Assembly (NCBI RefSeq): GCF_000591415.1
Contig: NZ_JEMF01000019.1
Coordinates: 105,525 to 169,524 of the forward strand
DNA: 64,000 bases
Direction of reading: 5' to 3'
DNA from: Cobetia crustatorum
GTDB lineage: Bacteria; Pseudomonadota; Gammaproteobacteria; Pseudomonadales; Halomonadaceae
Shown piece after piece: positions 35,540 to 45,205 of this stretch (the stretch's first letter is position 1; each line of letters starts with the position of its first letter). Made by a program: the position numbers and the translations under genes. Below the pieces are notes generated by a model. That model was given only the letters and a program-made list of their open reading frames with translations, was not told where the DNA came from and did not search any database.

Positions 35540-37299
35540 ATGCTTGATACCTCTCTTGCAGGCCGCAAGCGCCTGAAAATACTGGCCGCATCTGTACTGT
35601 TACCGCTGGCAGGTCTCGTTCCGATCACAGCACCGGTCGCCTTCGCTGATAGCTCCGCCATTTTGGAAGGCGAGCGTTTCCATCCGGTGGAAGGCCACAA
35701 GGGCATGGTCGCTACCAGCCATTATCTGGCTTCTCAGGTCGCACGTGATGTGCTGGCCGAAGGCGGTAATGCAGTGGATGCCGCAGTGGTCGCTGGCTTC
35801 GCGCTCGCCGTGACCCAACCACGTTCGGGCAATATTGGTGGCGGTGGCTTCATGCTGGTCTCCGACGAGAAAACCGGCAAGGTGGTCGCCATCGATTATC
35901 GCGAGAAGGCACCGGCCGCCGCCAGCGAGACCATGTTCCAGGACGAGAATGGAGAGGCAGTCTCTGAGTGGTCGCGCTATACGCACCGCGCCGCTGGCGT
36001 GCCCGGTACCGTGGCAGGGCTTGCCAAGGCGCTGGAAGATTACGGCACACTGACGCTTGAGCAGGCACTCGCTCCGGCGATCAAGCTGGCGGAAGATGGC
36101 TTTGTCATTCCTTCTCGCTTCGCCAAGGGTCTGAGCGATGCCAAGGACCGTCTCGCAAAATGGGACAGCACCGCCAAGGTGTTCTACAAGCCGGATGGCA
36201 GCAACTATGCGGCAGGCGAGCTGTTCAAACAGCCCGAACTGGCTGCCACGCTGAAACGGATCGCCACAGAAGGGCCGCGCGAATTCTATGAAGGCGAAAC
36301 CGCCAAGCTGATCGTCGCCGAGATGGACCGCCACGATGGCATCATGACACTGGATGACCTCAAGGCGTACGAGCCGGAAGTCCGTGAGCCAGTTCACGGC
36401 ACCTACCGCGGTTATGACATCTTCTCGATGAGTCCGCCCTCTTCTGGTGGCGCGCACATCGTCGAGATTCTCAACATGCTGGAAGGCGATGATATCAAGG
36501 CGATGGGCTTCAACTCCGCCGCTACCATTCATGTGATGGCCGAGGCCATGCGCCGCGCCTATGCGGATCGTTCCGAATATCTGGGCGATACCGACTTCGT
36601 CGATGTGCCGCTGACCGGCATCATCTCCAAGGACTACGCCAAGGAGCTGCGCGCCCAGTTCGACATGAACAAGGCCACGCCGTCCAGCGAGATCAAGCCC
36701 GGTAAACCACAGCCCTATGAGTCCAACCAGACCACCCACTTCTCGATCGCCGATGGAAACGGTCTGGCGGTCTCCAACACCTATACCATCAACTTCAGCT
36801 ACGGCTCCGGCATCGTCGTGGATGGCGCAGGCTTCCTGCTCAACAATGAGATGGATGACTTCTCCGCCAAGCCGGGCGTGCCGAATGCCTATGGGTTGAT
36901 CGGCGGCGTCGCCAACAAGATCGAGCCAGGCAAGCGCATGCTGTCCTCAATGAGCCCGACCATCGTGATGAAGGACGGCAAAAACTTCCTCGTCACCGGT
37001 AGCCCCGGCGGTTCACGCATCATCACCACCACACTGCAGGTGATCATGAACGTGATCGATCACGGCATGAACATCCAGTCGGCCGTCAGCGCGCCGCGCA
37101 TTCACCATCAGTGGCTACCGGACGAGATCCGCATCGAGGCGGGCATCAGTCAGGACACCATCCGCCTGCTCGAGGCGATGGGCCACAAGGTCGTCACCAA
37201 GGACGCCATGGGGGCCATCCAGTCCGTGATGATCCAGGACGGCACCTTCTATGGCGGTGCGACCCGCGCCGCTCAACCTCCTCGGCCATGGGGCTGTAA
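35540..37299 (+). CDS. ggt: gamma-glutamyltransferase (frameshifted near the C-terminus as sequenced)
   Basis: Ggt is a periplasmic Ntn-hydrolase that cleaves gamma-glutamyl bonds, as in glutathione salvage, and self-cleaves into two chains. It has a signal peptide (RKRLKILAASVLLPLAGLV.., cleavage after AFA), the early GGNAVDAAVVAGFALAVTQP and GNIGGGGFMLV signatures, and the autocleavage/nucleophile Thr in SNQTTHFSIADG near residue 390; GSPGGSRIITTTLQV follows. As sequenced the last residues are ATRAAQPPRPWGCKRAT, unlike the family; one added G near 37261 gives the normal ADPRRSTSSAMGL and a stop at 37299 (586 residues). The start at 35540 suits the signal peptide. I read the shift as sequencing error. 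Confidence 0.92.
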
Positions 37300-37360
37300 G
37301 CGAGCCACATGACGTGATGGTGAATATTGATCGGCCATGACTGGTCAGGTCATCTCTCTC

Positions 37361-37392
37361 GGGCGACACTTCATGTGTCGCCCGTTTTCGTT
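37361..37392 (+). terminator. intrinsic terminator after ggt
   Basis: GGGCGACAC pairs with GTGTCGCCC around TTCAT, followed by GTTTTCGTTT. Confidence 0.87.
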
Positions 37393-37466
37393 TCATGACC
37401 TCGTCACTCTGCTTGTCTGATCCGAGACTACATTCATCTGCACCACGTATTTTACAAGGTGGTTTC

Positions 37467-38780
37467 TTGTCCTCTTCCCTCCGGCCTCTCATGTCTTACG
37501 GCTGCTGTTGGCGGCGAATAGCCAATCGTTATCCCGTCGCATTGATTGCACTAGCCCAGCTATTTGGCACCAGTCTATGGTTCACGCCCAACGCGGTATT
37601 GATGCCAATGCTGAGCGACTGGCAAATCACAGGGACTGGTGCTGCTGCGCTCAGCCAACTGACAGCCGCCGTACAGGGTGGTTTTATACTGGGCACGCTG
37701 GTATTGGGGCTGGCAGGGCTGGCGGACCGCTTTGCAGCGCGCCGCCTATTCATGGCTTCTTGCCTGCTGGGTGCGCTCACCAATCTGGCGCTGCTCGTCG
37801 CACCGGGGCTAGTCAGTGCGACCGGATTACGTGTACTGACGGGCTTGGCACTGGCAGGTATCTATCCCATCGGACTCAAGCTGATGGTACAGATCGCTCC
37901 ACAGCGGGCAGGTGCGGCACTGGGATGGCTGGTCGGCATGTTGGTACTGGGCACTTCGCTACCTCATGGACTGGCGGCACTACAGAATTCCGGTGATCTT
38001 GAGCTACCTTGGGGCACGGCTGTCGGTGCGGCATCACTGCTGGCGGTGATCGGGGCCGGATTGGTGGCGACATTGAAGACTCCGGCACCGGCTTCAATCT
38101 CGCCGCCCATGGCGACTCATGCTGCAACATCCGCTTCGTCATATTCCTCATCGCCATTGCCCGCCCCGCCCCCCAGTATCATCTCGCGTGCCACACGTGG
38201 GCTGGCAGCGTGGCAGCATCCGGGCTTTGTACGTGGTGCGCTGGGCTATTTCGGCCACATGTGGGAGCTCTACACGCTATGGGCACTAGTGCCACTGTTG
38301 CTTGCGCAAATGGCGAGCCTGACCGGCGAGACGTTATCGTCGGTACAGCTGGCGCTGCATAGCTTTGTGGTCATTGCGGTGGGAGCACCCGGCTGTGTCA
38401 TGGGGGGCTGGTTATCACGTAGCTGGGGGAGCCTGTGGGTCGCACGTCTTGGCCTTGCGGGATCCGTCGTCCTGACTCTGATTTTCGTGGCCGCCATGGA
38501 GATGGAAGCCAGCTACGCCATATTGCTGGGCCTATTGGCGCTATGGAGCTTGCTGGCAGTGATCGACTCACCGCAGTTCTCTGCCTTGGCCGCCAGCGGT
38601 ACGCCGATTGAACTGCAAGCCAGCGCGCTAGCCATGATGAACGCATTCGGTTTCAGTCTCTCGCTGGTCTCGATTGCACTCCTGGCACCGTGGGTCGCCA
38701 GCCATGGCAGTCTTGTTCTACTCGCACTGCTGCCTGGCCCGTTACTTGGCCTGCTGGCACTGGCACGCACGGTAAAATGA
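37467..38780 (+). CDS. MFS transporter
   Basis: A 437-residue (if it starts at TTG 37467) major facilitator permease with about 12 hydrophobic segments. The first segment reads PVALIALAQLFGTSLWFTPN, then GGFILGTLVLGLAGLADRFAARR gives the loop 2-3 motif (quoted in part: GLADRFAARR). A central hydrophilic, Ser/Ala/Pro-rich loop (ATHAATSASSYSSSPLPAPP) joins the two halves. The start is uncertain: TTG at 37467 has AAGGTGG 4 bp ahead; ATG at 37491 has no site. The family resembles cyanate/drug-type MFS proteins, but I cannot name a substrate. It follows ggt by about 170 bp past a terminator and is probably separate. Confidence 0.85.
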   Translation: MSSSLRPLMSYGCCWRRIANRYPVALIALAQLFGTSLWFTPNAVLMPMLSDWQITGTGAAALSQLTAAVQGGFILGTLVLGLAGLADRFAARRLFMASCLLGALTNLALLVAPGLVSATGLRVLTGLALAGIYPIGLKLMVQIAPQRAGAALGWLVGMLVLGTSLPHGLAALQNSGDLELPWGTAVGAASLLAVIGAGLVATLKTPAPASISPPMATHAATSASSYSSSPLPAPPPSIISRATRGLAAWQHPGFVRGALGYFGHMWELYTLWALVPLLLAQMASLTGETLSSVQLALHSFVVIAVGAPGCVMGGWLSRSWGSLWVARLGLAGSVVLTLIFVAAMEMEASYAILLGLLALWSLLAVIDSPQFSALAASGTPIELQASALAMMNAFGFSLSLVSIALLAPWVASHGSLVLLALLPGPLLGLLALARTVK

Positions 38781-38929
38781 TGGAGAATAACAGGAGGTGT
38801 AGCTGAAAAGGGACAACGCTGAGCGTAAATTTCCACTACGCTCGATAACCTGACTGCCCCTATACTCGCGCCATTCAGCACATCACTTACCTCTCATGAC
38901 GAGCGGTCCTTGCTTTGGAGCCCCCCATA

Positions 38930-39532
38930 ATGATGCGTACATTGCGCAAAACCTGCATAACCGTGGCAATGATTGCCATTACCTCTCTACTGAGCGCCTG
39001 CGGCACCAGCCCTCAGCGACTTTACGTCAATCCTCAAGTCGGTGAGATGGGCGTGGTCGGTCACGGTCAGCAAATCGTGGTTGAGGTGATCGACAAGCGC
39101 CCCTCCGAGCGGATCGGCTCACGCGATGGCGCGACCAACGCCTCAAGCTACCTTGTCGTGCCGACTGGCGATCTGACACCGAAGCTTGAAGCACAGACCA
39201 TCAGCGCGCTACGCCGCATGGGCTTCGTGCCAGTCTCGGCCGAGCAGGCAAATCCAGGTGCCTCCCAGCTGACCATCTCACTGACCGAGCTGGCCTATGG
39301 CGTGAAGCGTGGCGGACTGATCACCGATACCGCAGCGCTCAATGGCGTCATTCAAGCCGTAGCAGTGTCCGGCCAGCAGCGCTATACCGGCAGCTATACT
39401 GCAACGCGTGACCAGGGCTATGCCCTCAAGCCGAGCCAAAAAAAGAATACTGAGCTGGTCTCCAAGGTGATTGGCGATGCGCTGACGCGCGCTTTCCAGG
39501 ACACCACACTGATCCGCCAGCTGGACCAGTAG
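38930..39532 (+). CDS. YajG-family lipoprotein
   Basis: This 200-residue protein is a probable outer-membrane lipoprotein of the YajG family (unknown function). It has a lipoprotein signal with lipobox LLSAC near residues 18-22, and the family segments VVEVIDKRPSERIGSRDG, LTPKLEAQTISALRRMGF and LTISLTELAYGVKRGG, ending with a conserved YTATRDQGYALKPSQKKN region. The double ATG at 38930/38933 has GGAG about 10 bp upstream. A bidirectional terminator separates it from tpm. E. coli yajG lies beside ampG; here a different MFS gene is adjacent. Confidence 0.88.
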   Translation: MMRTLRKTCITVAMIAITSLLSACGTSPQRLYVNPQVGEMGVVGHGQQIVVEVIDKRPSERIGSRDGATNASSYLVVPTGDLTPKLEAQTISALRRMGFVPVSAEQANPGASQLTISLTELAYGVKRGGLITDTAALNGVIQAVAVSGQQRYTGSYTATRDQGYALKPSQKKNTELVSKVIGDALTRAFQDTTLIRQLDQ

Positions 39533-39556
39533 CACTCAGACACTGCTTCAGATATG

Positions 39557-39592
39557 AAAACGCCCCCGCTGCCAATGGCCAGCGGGCGTTTT
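39557..39592. terminator. bidirectional intrinsic terminator, yajG-like / tpm
   Basis: AAAACGCCC..GCTG pairs with CAGCGGGCGTTTT around CCAATGGC, with flanking A and T runs. Confidence 0.9.
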
Positions 39593-39630
39593 ACATTCTT
39601 CATGAGGCAGATTCGATATCGCAGGATGTG

Positions 39631-40299
39631 TCAGGTGCGCGGTCCTTTACGTACCAGCCCCCATACGGTTTCGCGCAACCCACGTTCATCGGCCGCACGA
39701 CGCTCCAATACCTCAAGCGTGAAGTTGGAGCTCAGCAGTTGACGCACCTCGTCCTCCGCCACGTGAAACGGTGGCCCCTGCTGCACATCCTGCTCACGCT
39801 CTAGGCTGATCAACAACCCTCGCGCGCCCGGCGGCAACAGCTGGGCCAGATGGAAGGCATAGCGCTGACGCGTGGCAGGCGGCAGTGCAATCAGTGCAGC
39901 ACGATCATAGAAAGCATCAAGATGGTCTACGTGATCAATATGGAAGTGGAAGAAATCACCACACCATAACTCCACCGGTCCCTGACGGAAGCAATCGAAA
40001 TACTCGAGACGATAGCGCGAAACATCCCCTACCCCTTCAGCCACAAACTGCTCACACGCCTGACGCGCCAGCTCGATACCCAACACTGGATGACCTTGAG
40101 CTGCCAACCAGCGCATGTCCAGGCTCTTGCCGCACAGCGGCACCAGCACCTTGGCGCTGGCAGCCACCTCCAGATGTGGCCACCAACGCTCGAGAGCCGC
40201 ATGTGTCGCCGGGAGATGGAATCCAATCCGTCCTTCCTGCCAGCGAGACAACCAGGGGTCACTGGCGGATCTATCAGAGGCACCTGCTGACATCGTCAC
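39631..40299 (-). CDS. tpm: thiopurine S-methyltransferase
   Basis: Tpm is an S-adenosylmethionine-dependent methyltransferase of the TPMT family; bacterial members methylate thiopurines and metalloid compounds such as selenium and tellurium. The 222-residue protein has the N-terminal WLSRWQEGRIGFH signature, the SAM-binding motif VLVPLCGKSLDMRWLAAQGH and VLGIELA, then DAFYDRAALIALPPATRQRY and LLISLEREQ. It is followed on the same strand (upstream) by the SH3-domain gene, 42 bp away, so the two may be cotranscribed. Confidence 0.94.
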   Translation of the reverse strand: MTMSAGASDRSASDPWLSRWQEGRIGFHLPATHAALERWWPHLEVAASAKVLVPLCGKSLDMRWLAAQGHPVLGIELARQACEQFVAEGVGDVSRYRLEYFDCFRQGPVELWCGDFFHFHIDHVDHLDAFYDRAALIALPPATRQRYAFHLAQLLPPGARGLLISLEREQDVQQGPPFHVAEDEVRQLLSSNFTLEVLERRAADERGLRETVWGLVRKGPRT

Positions 40300-40341
40300 T
40301 CCCGTTTGTCACATACGATCTGGCTCGACATTGTCAAAGCC

Positions 40342-41046
40342 TTACAGGAAGCCGTGACGCTTCTTCTTGCGCCTCGGAAGATGCGGCACAATCAGGCCGA
40401 CCAACAAGCCAGCGCCAGCGACACCGCCGCCATACATGAAGTAACGCACCAGCAAGTCTTGCTTCTGGGTATCCAGCAATGCCTGCATTCTGCCCATCTT
40501 GTCGCGCGCCTCTGCAAGCTCGGATGACTGGCTGTTACTGGCCTGCTCCAGCTCCTCGATGCGCGCCTGACGGGTTTCAAGCCCTACCTTCATGTCCGCG
40601 ACACGGGTTTCCCACTCTTGATCGATACCGTCGAGTCGCGACGTCAGGCTCTTGACCTTGGCACTCAGCGTCGGCACTCGAGCATTGACGCTTTGCGTCT
40701 TCTGCAGCTCAGAGGAAGGCAACCACACCACATCACCACTATCCGTGCGAATCTTGCTGTAGTCGTTTTGCACCTCGAGCAACTCAACGGGCTGGCCGGC
40801 CTCAACCGTGCCCACGATACGATAGCCATCGGTCGGCCCGCTGCGCACGAAAGTGGTCAAGGCATCCGAGACCCAGTGATCTTCAGCGGCACTGGCAGTC
40901 GGGGCAGACACACCCAGCATCAGGCTGCCGGTAATGCCAAGTCCCATCAGTACACGGCGTAATGAACGCAACGTTGCCTCACGGAGTGAACGAGATGAAA
41001 AGTTATCAAGAGATGAAAAGCTGCTGAAAGAGAGTAATCGCATCAT
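40342..41046 (-). CDS. TIGR04211-type SH3 domain protein
   Basis: A 234-residue envelope protein. It has a long N-terminal region with a signal segment (RRVLMGLGITGSLMLGVSAP, cleavage after ASA), then a bacterial SH3 domain (HWVSDALTTFVRSGPTDGYR; VEAGQPVELLEVQNDYSKI), a coiled coil of about 80 residues, and a C-terminal membrane helix GGGVAGAGLLVGLIVPHLP ending in a basic tail RRKKKRHGFL. This layout matches the TIGR04211/YgiM-like family. Two ATGs are adjacent at the start, and an internal start close to the signal is possible. The function is unknown; SH3b domains often bind peptidoglycan. Confidence 0.87.
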   Translation of the reverse strand: MMRLLSFSSFSSLDNFSSRSLREATLRSLRRVLMGLGITGSLMLGVSAPTASAAEDHWVSDALTTFVRSGPTDGYRIVGTVEAGQPVELLEVQNDYSKIRTDSGDVVWLPSSELQKTQSVNARVPTLSAKVKSLTSRLDGIDQEWETRVADMKVGLETRQARIEELEQASNSQSSELAEARDKMGRMQALLDTQKQDLLVRYFMYGGGVAGAGLLVGLIVPHLPRRKKKRHGFL

Positions 41047-41798
41047 GTCACGTTCTTCATGGCTGTCTGAGGGCGATGGCCGTCATGCTCATAAGGCTAT
41101 AGTGATAAGCCCATGGGACTCACTTGCTGAACATGATCAACCGCGAATCGGTGCGCCGAAGCACGCCTTGTCTGCCCATGCGTTGTCTACCAGGTTGTGT
41201 AATGCAAGGCTTCCTGCCTGGCATCACTATAGTGCTTGGACGTACCACACATTTCAGTGTCTTCAGACATCCACACTTTCTGTGGATAAGTCTTGGGACA
41301 ACGTTGGAAGGGAGGACGCGCACGCGGCGAAATGCCTGCCCCGCCAACACATTGTTCATTTTTTAACCAGCTCAGACATGCACGCTATCGGCATGAAAAC
41401 CTTAACAAATCAAGCCATTGACAGTTCCATGTTCTCGTTACTGCCTATGTCTCGCGGGGACAAAACCGGAAAGAAACATGCAGCCTCAGCCAAGCTGCTC
41501 GTGAGGATACCACAGCCATCGGCAAGCGGGAGCGCTCGCCATACCCCACCTTTTGAGGAGCTACGCCGACAAGACTGGCCGCATGGACAGCAGCCTCCTA
41601 TACTGTGCCGTCCTGATTTAGGCCTCGGCAACATGCCGCGCCCCAGACTCCCGATTAGCGTCAACGTCTCGGGACTCATTCATTACAAAGTCGCGCCCCT
41701 TCTCCTGACCGCTTCATTCGTCGCCCGTCACCTTGATGTGTCACGGACCGTAGGCGTACGAAGGTTCGGCGCGCAGCTCAGAGCGTTCACACAAGGCA
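41047..41798. other. 752-bp stretch without a convincing gene, upstream of miaB
   Basis: The longest gene-free stretch in the window. A 315-codon frame (40934-41881, +) stays open across it and into miaB, but it also overlaps the SH3 gene antisense, has no family match I know and has Arg/His/Ser-rich random-looking composition. It contains a perfect DnaA box (41281-41289), a CACTATAGTG palindrome (about 41225) and a TATACT hexamer (41599-41604) that could be the miaB -10. Confidence 0.55.
41281..41289 (-). promoter_or_regulatory. single consensus DnaA box
   Basis: TGTGGATAA, the complement of TTATCCACA, is a perfect 9-mer DnaA box in the gene-free stretch before miaB. I found no second box nearby, so this is not an origin; it might titrate DnaA or mark a regulated promoter, or be chance. 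Confidence 0.4.
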
Positions 41799-43148
41799 AT
41801 GGCGAAGAAACTCTTCATCAAGACCCACGGCTGCCAGATGAACGAGTACGACTCCGCTCGCATGGCGGATCTGCTCGGTGAATCCCATCAGATGGAAGTC
41901 ACGAATGACGAATCCGAAGCGGACGTCATCCTTCTCAACACCTGCTCCATCCGCGAGAAGGCGCAGGAGAAGGTCTTCCATCAGCTGGGACGTTGGAAGA
42001 AGCTCAAGGAGAAGAATCCGGCGCTAGTGATCGGTGTTGGCGGCTGCGTGGCCAGCCAGGAAGGCGACAATCTCCGCAAGCGCGCCCCTCACGTCGACAT
42101 GATCTTCGGCCCTCAGACACTGCACCGCGTGCCAAAGATGCTCGACACTCGTCGTGACAGCCTGAAGCAGATCTCGGTAGTAGATGTGACCTTCCCCGAG
42201 ATCGAGAAGTTCGACAATCTTCCCGCCCCCACCAGTGATGGCGCCAGTGCCTTCGTTTCGGTGATGGAAGGCTGCTCCAAGTACTGCACCTTCTGCGTGG
42301 TGCCGTACACGCGAGGCGAAGAAGTCTCGCGCCCATTCGAGAAGGTGATGGACGAAGTGATTCACCTCGCCGACCAAGGCGTGCGCGAGATAAATCTGCT
42401 CGGCCAGAACGTCAACGCCTACGCAGGACTCAATCTACTGGGTGAGGAAATAGATCTCGCCGAGCTGATCAGTTGCGTGGCGCAGGTCGAGGGCATCGAT
42501 CGCATTCGCTTCACTACCTCACATCCGGTGGAGTTCAAGGACTCGCTGATCGAGGCCTTTGGCGAAATCCCGGAACTGGTCAGCCACCTGCATTTACCAG
42601 TGCAGTCAGGCTCCAACCGTATTTTGGCAGCGATGAAGCGTGGCCATGAGCGTGACATGTACATCGACAAGCTCGAGCGTATCCGCACCTTGCGTCCGGA
42701 CATGAGCTTCTCTTCCGACTTCATCATCGGCTTCCCCGGTGAAACAGATCAGGATTTTGCGGACACCATGGACCTGATCGGCCAGATTGGCTTCGATCAC
42801 TCGTTCAGCTTCATCTACTCGTCACGCCCCGGCACACCGGCGGCAAATCTCGAGGACGATACTCCCGAGGACGTGAAGAAAGAGCGTCTATTGATCCTGC
42901 AAGAGCGCATCAATCAGCAATCAATGCAGATCGGTCGCAAGATGGTGGGCACTACTCAGCGTATCTTGGTATCAGGCTTCTCGCCGCGCGACCCGGGCAT
43001 GCTGTCCGGACGTACCGAGAACAATCGCGTGGTCAACTTCCGCGCCGCCAACCCGACCGAGCTGATCGGCTACCTGGTGGATGTCGAAATTACCGAGGCC
43101 TATCCCAACTCGCTGCGCGGTGAGCTCAGCTCTCCTTATCGTTATTGA
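41799..43148 (+). CDS. miaB: tRNA-2-methylthio-N6-dimethylallyladenosine synthase
   Basis: MiaB is a radical-SAM methylthiotransferase that makes ms2i6A at position 37 of tRNAs reading UNN codons. The 449-residue protein has the UPF0004 domain with three cluster Cys ([30 protein letters not shown]), the radical-SAM cluster motif CSKYCTFC near residue 157 and a C-terminal TRAM domain ([15 protein letters not shown] to [15 protein letters not shown]). It is first of miaB-ybeZ-ybeY-corC-lnt, the standard gammaproteobacterial order. Confidence 0.97.
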   Translation: MAKKLFIKTHGCQMNEYDSARMADLLGESHQMEVTNDESEADVILLNTCSIREKAQEKVFHQLGRWKKLKEKNPALVIGVGGCVASQEGDNLRKRAPHVDMIFGPQTLHRVPKMLDTRRDSLKQISVVDVTFPEIEKFDNLPAPTSDGASAFVSVMEGCSKYCTFCVVPYTRGEEVSRPFEKVMDEVIHLADQGVREINLLGQNVNAYAGLNLLGEEIDLAELISCVAQVEGIDRIRFTTSHPVEFKDSLIEAFGEIPELVSHLHLPVQSGSNRILAAMKRGHERDMYIDKLERIRTLRPDMSFSSDFIIGFPGETDQDFADTMDLIGQIGFDHSFSFIYSSRPGTPAANLEDDTPEDVKKERLLILQERINQQSMQIGRKMVGTTQRILVSGFSPRDPGMLSGRTENNRVVNFRAANPTELIGYLVDVEITEAYPNSLRGELSSPYRY

Positions 43149-43207
43149 GCCAAACCCTCACGAGCCAATAACGCTCAACCCCATCATTATCAAGCAGATA
43201 GCCATGG

Positions 43208-43239
43208 TGGCCGTACAGGACAATTGCCCTCTACGGCCA
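43208..43239 (+). other. 8-bp hairpin in the miaB-ybeZ spacer
   Basis: TGGCCGTA (43208-43215) pairs with TACGGCCA (43232-43239). There is no T run. Confidence 0.45.
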
Positions 43240-43346
43240 TCGCGCATTAAGCTCGTTGCATCTACGTGTCGCATGCTCATTCCTCGATGGCGAAACGCAT
43301 GCCCACGCCGACTTCCGCATTCATCTTCACCAGGATATTCGACGCC

Positions 43347-44480
43347 TTGAGCCACCAGCCCCAGCAAGCCAATCGCATTCTCAACATGACGCTTGAGCCG
43401 GCAGACCCGCAACGTCTTGCCAGCCTGACCGGTCAGCGCGACGAGCATCTCAAGCTGATTGAATCCCGACTCGGCGTCACCCTGCGCAACCGTGGTAACG
43501 ACTTCCAGATTGCCGGCCCCTCAAGTGCCGTCAAGGCCGCCGGCAATGTGCTGGAGCATCTGTACCGCGAGACAGGTGCCGGTGAGGTTGAAGCCGAAAC
43601 CGTACACCTCTTCTTGCAGGAATCCGGTGTTGAGGCACTGGTAGAAGCTGCTGAAGATAAAGCCATCAGCTACGGTGATGTGGTGGTTCGTACGCCCAAG
43701 GTACTGGTTCGCCCGCGCGGTTTTAACCAGCAGGGCTATGTCACCGAGATGCGTAACCACGACATCAATTTTGGCATTGGTCCGGCGGGCACAGGGAAAA
43801 CCTATCTCGCCGTGGCTGCGGCGGTGGAAGCACTCAACAATCAGGAAGTTCGTCGTATTTTGCTGGTACGTCCTGCGGTCGAAGCCGGCGAGAAGCTGGG
43901 CTTTTTGCCGGGTGATCTAGCCCAGAAGATCGACCCATACCTGCGTCCGCTCTACGACGCGCTCTATGAGATGCTCGGCTTCGAGCACGTCAACAAGATG
44001 ATCGAGCGTCAGATCATCGAGATTGCACCGCTGGCCTACATGCGCGGACGTACGCTCAACAATGCCTACATCATTCTCGATGAAGCCCAGAACACGACAC
44101 GTGAGCAGATGAAGATGTTTCTGACGCGTATCGGCTTCGGCTCCACCGCCGTGATTACCGGTGATGTCTCGCAGGTCGATCTGCCGCGGGGCACTCTGTC
44201 GGGTCTCGCGCACGTGATGGTAGTGCTCAAGGAAACTCCTGGCATCAGTATCACGCACTTCCTGGCCAAGGATGTCGTACGTCATCCGCTGGTACAGCGT
44301 ATTGTCGAAGCCTATGACAGCTTCGAGGCAGAGGAAGAAAAGCAGGAAGGCGAGCGCCGCGAACAGCGTCAGGCCGAACGCGAAGCCCGCATGGCCACGC
44401 TGAATGCTCAGGGCAATGTTTCTGCAAGCAATGCTCCTCAGAACAACACAAACCCCACGACTTCCGGAGGCCAGCAGTGA
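43347..44480 (+). CDS. ybeZ: PhoH-family ATPase YbeZ
   Basis: YbeZ is a PhoH-family P-loop ATPase thought to work with YbeY in RNA processing and ribosome quality control. The 377-residue protein has the family N-terminus (TLEPADPQRLASLTG), the Walker A motif FGIGPAGTGKTYLAVAAAV and Walker B YIILDEAQNTTREQM, then GDVSQVDLPRG. A hydrophilic Glu/Gln-rich tail of about 50 residues ends it. The start is uncertain: TTG at 43347 is preceded by AGGA and yields MSHQPQQANRI, as in related proteins; GTG at 43266 and ATG at 43386 are alternatives. It overlaps ybeY by 4 bp (GTGA). Confidence 0.92.
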   Translation: MSHQPQQANRILNMTLEPADPQRLASLTGQRDEHLKLIESRLGVTLRNRGNDFQIAGPSSAVKAAGNVLEHLYRETGAGEVEAETVHLFLQESGVEALVEAAEDKAISYGDVVVRTPKVLVRPRGFNQQGYVTEMRNHDINFGIGPAGTGKTYLAVAAAVEALNNQEVRRILLVRPAVEAGEKLGFLPGDLAQKIDPYLRPLYDALYEMLGFEHVNKMIERQIIEIAPLAYMRGRTLNNAYIILDEAQNTTREQMKMFLTRIGFGSTAVITGDVSQVDLPRGTLSGLAHVMVVLKETPGISITHFLAKDVVRHPLVQRIVEAYDSFEAEEEKQEGERREQRQAEREARMATLNAQGNVSASNAPQNNTNPTTSGGQQ

Positions 44481-45205
44481 GCGAAGCGCCTGCCGTCGTC
44501 GTTGACCTGCAACTGGCCGTTGACGAGCGTGAATTCGACGGTCAGCCTCTGCCGGAAAGCCATCAGCTGGAAGCGTGGGTCGCCGCGGCGCTCATCGGTG
44601 CAGCAGAAGATGGTGCGCTGGATTCCGGCAGCACGCTCTGCGAGCTGACCGTACGTCTGGTGGAGGAAGAAGAGAGCCAGGGCCTGAATCGCGATTATCG
44701 CGGCAAGGACTATCCCACCAATGTGCTCTCCTTCCCACATGAGCCGCTGGATCTGGACGACTTCGCCTTGCCGCCGGAGCTGGCCGCTCGCTTTGCCGAA
44801 GAAGGTGAGGATGAAAGCGACGAATCATGGCTGGCGGTCGGTGAGGAGGATGCTGATGCTGACCCTGCCCTTGACGCTGATGCCCTGGAGGCACCTTCTT
44901 CCGAGGCTGTCAGCTTGGCGTCAGGTGATCTCGACGATACTGATGTGTCATTTGAGCAGACCGAAGACAATGAACAACGCTTTCTGGGTGATCTGATCAT
45001 CAGCGTCCATGTCGTGGCCCGCGAAGCCCGCGAGCAAGGCAAGACGCTGGAGGCACATTTCGCTCATATGCTGGTTCATGGCACCTTGCACTTGCTCAGC
45101 TATGACCATATCGAGGACGATGAAGCCGAGCGGATGGAAGCGCTCGAACGCCATATACTCGCCGGATTGGGATTTTCCGATCCGTACCGGGAAGAGAATC
45201 ACTGA
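44477..45205 (+). CDS. ybeY: rRNA maturation RNase YbeY with acidic insert
   Basis: YbeY is a zinc-dependent endoribonuclease for 16S rRNA 3'-end maturation and ribosome quality control. The metal-binding motif HGTLHLLSYDH is near residue 200, and NVLSFPHEPL is the usual early motif. At 242 residues it is longer than the family norm (about 155-180). The extra length is a central stretch (about residues 95-160) rich in Asp and Glu (for example EEGEDESDESWLAVGEEDAD) with no homology I recognise, placed between NVLSFP and GDLIISVHVV. The start is GTG at 44477, with GGAGG 6 bp ahead, overlapping the ybeZ stop. The catalytic part seems intact. Confidence 0.93.
   Translation: MSEAPAVVVDLQLAVDEREFDGQPLPESHQLEAWVAAALIGAAEDGALDSGSTLCELTVRLVEEEESQGLNRDYRGKDYPTNVLSFPHEPLDLDDFALPPELAARFAEEGEDESDESWLAVGEEDADADPALDADALEAPSSEAVSLASGDLDDTDVSFEQTEDNEQRFLGDLIISVHVVAREAREQGKTLEAHFAHMLVHGTLHLLSYDHIEDDEAERMEALERHILAGLGFSDPYREENH

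Noticed and set aside
35600..36739. 379-codon minus-strand frame opposite ggt
   Set aside because: Antisense shadow of ggt, with no family match.
41281..41289. DnaA box as a replication origin
   Set aside because: Only one box, no A/T-rich unwinding element and no dnaA or dnaN nearby.
40934..41881. 315-codon open frame across the gap before miaB
   Set aside because: It overlaps the SH3 gene antisense and the start of miaB, has no good ribosome site and looks random in composition.
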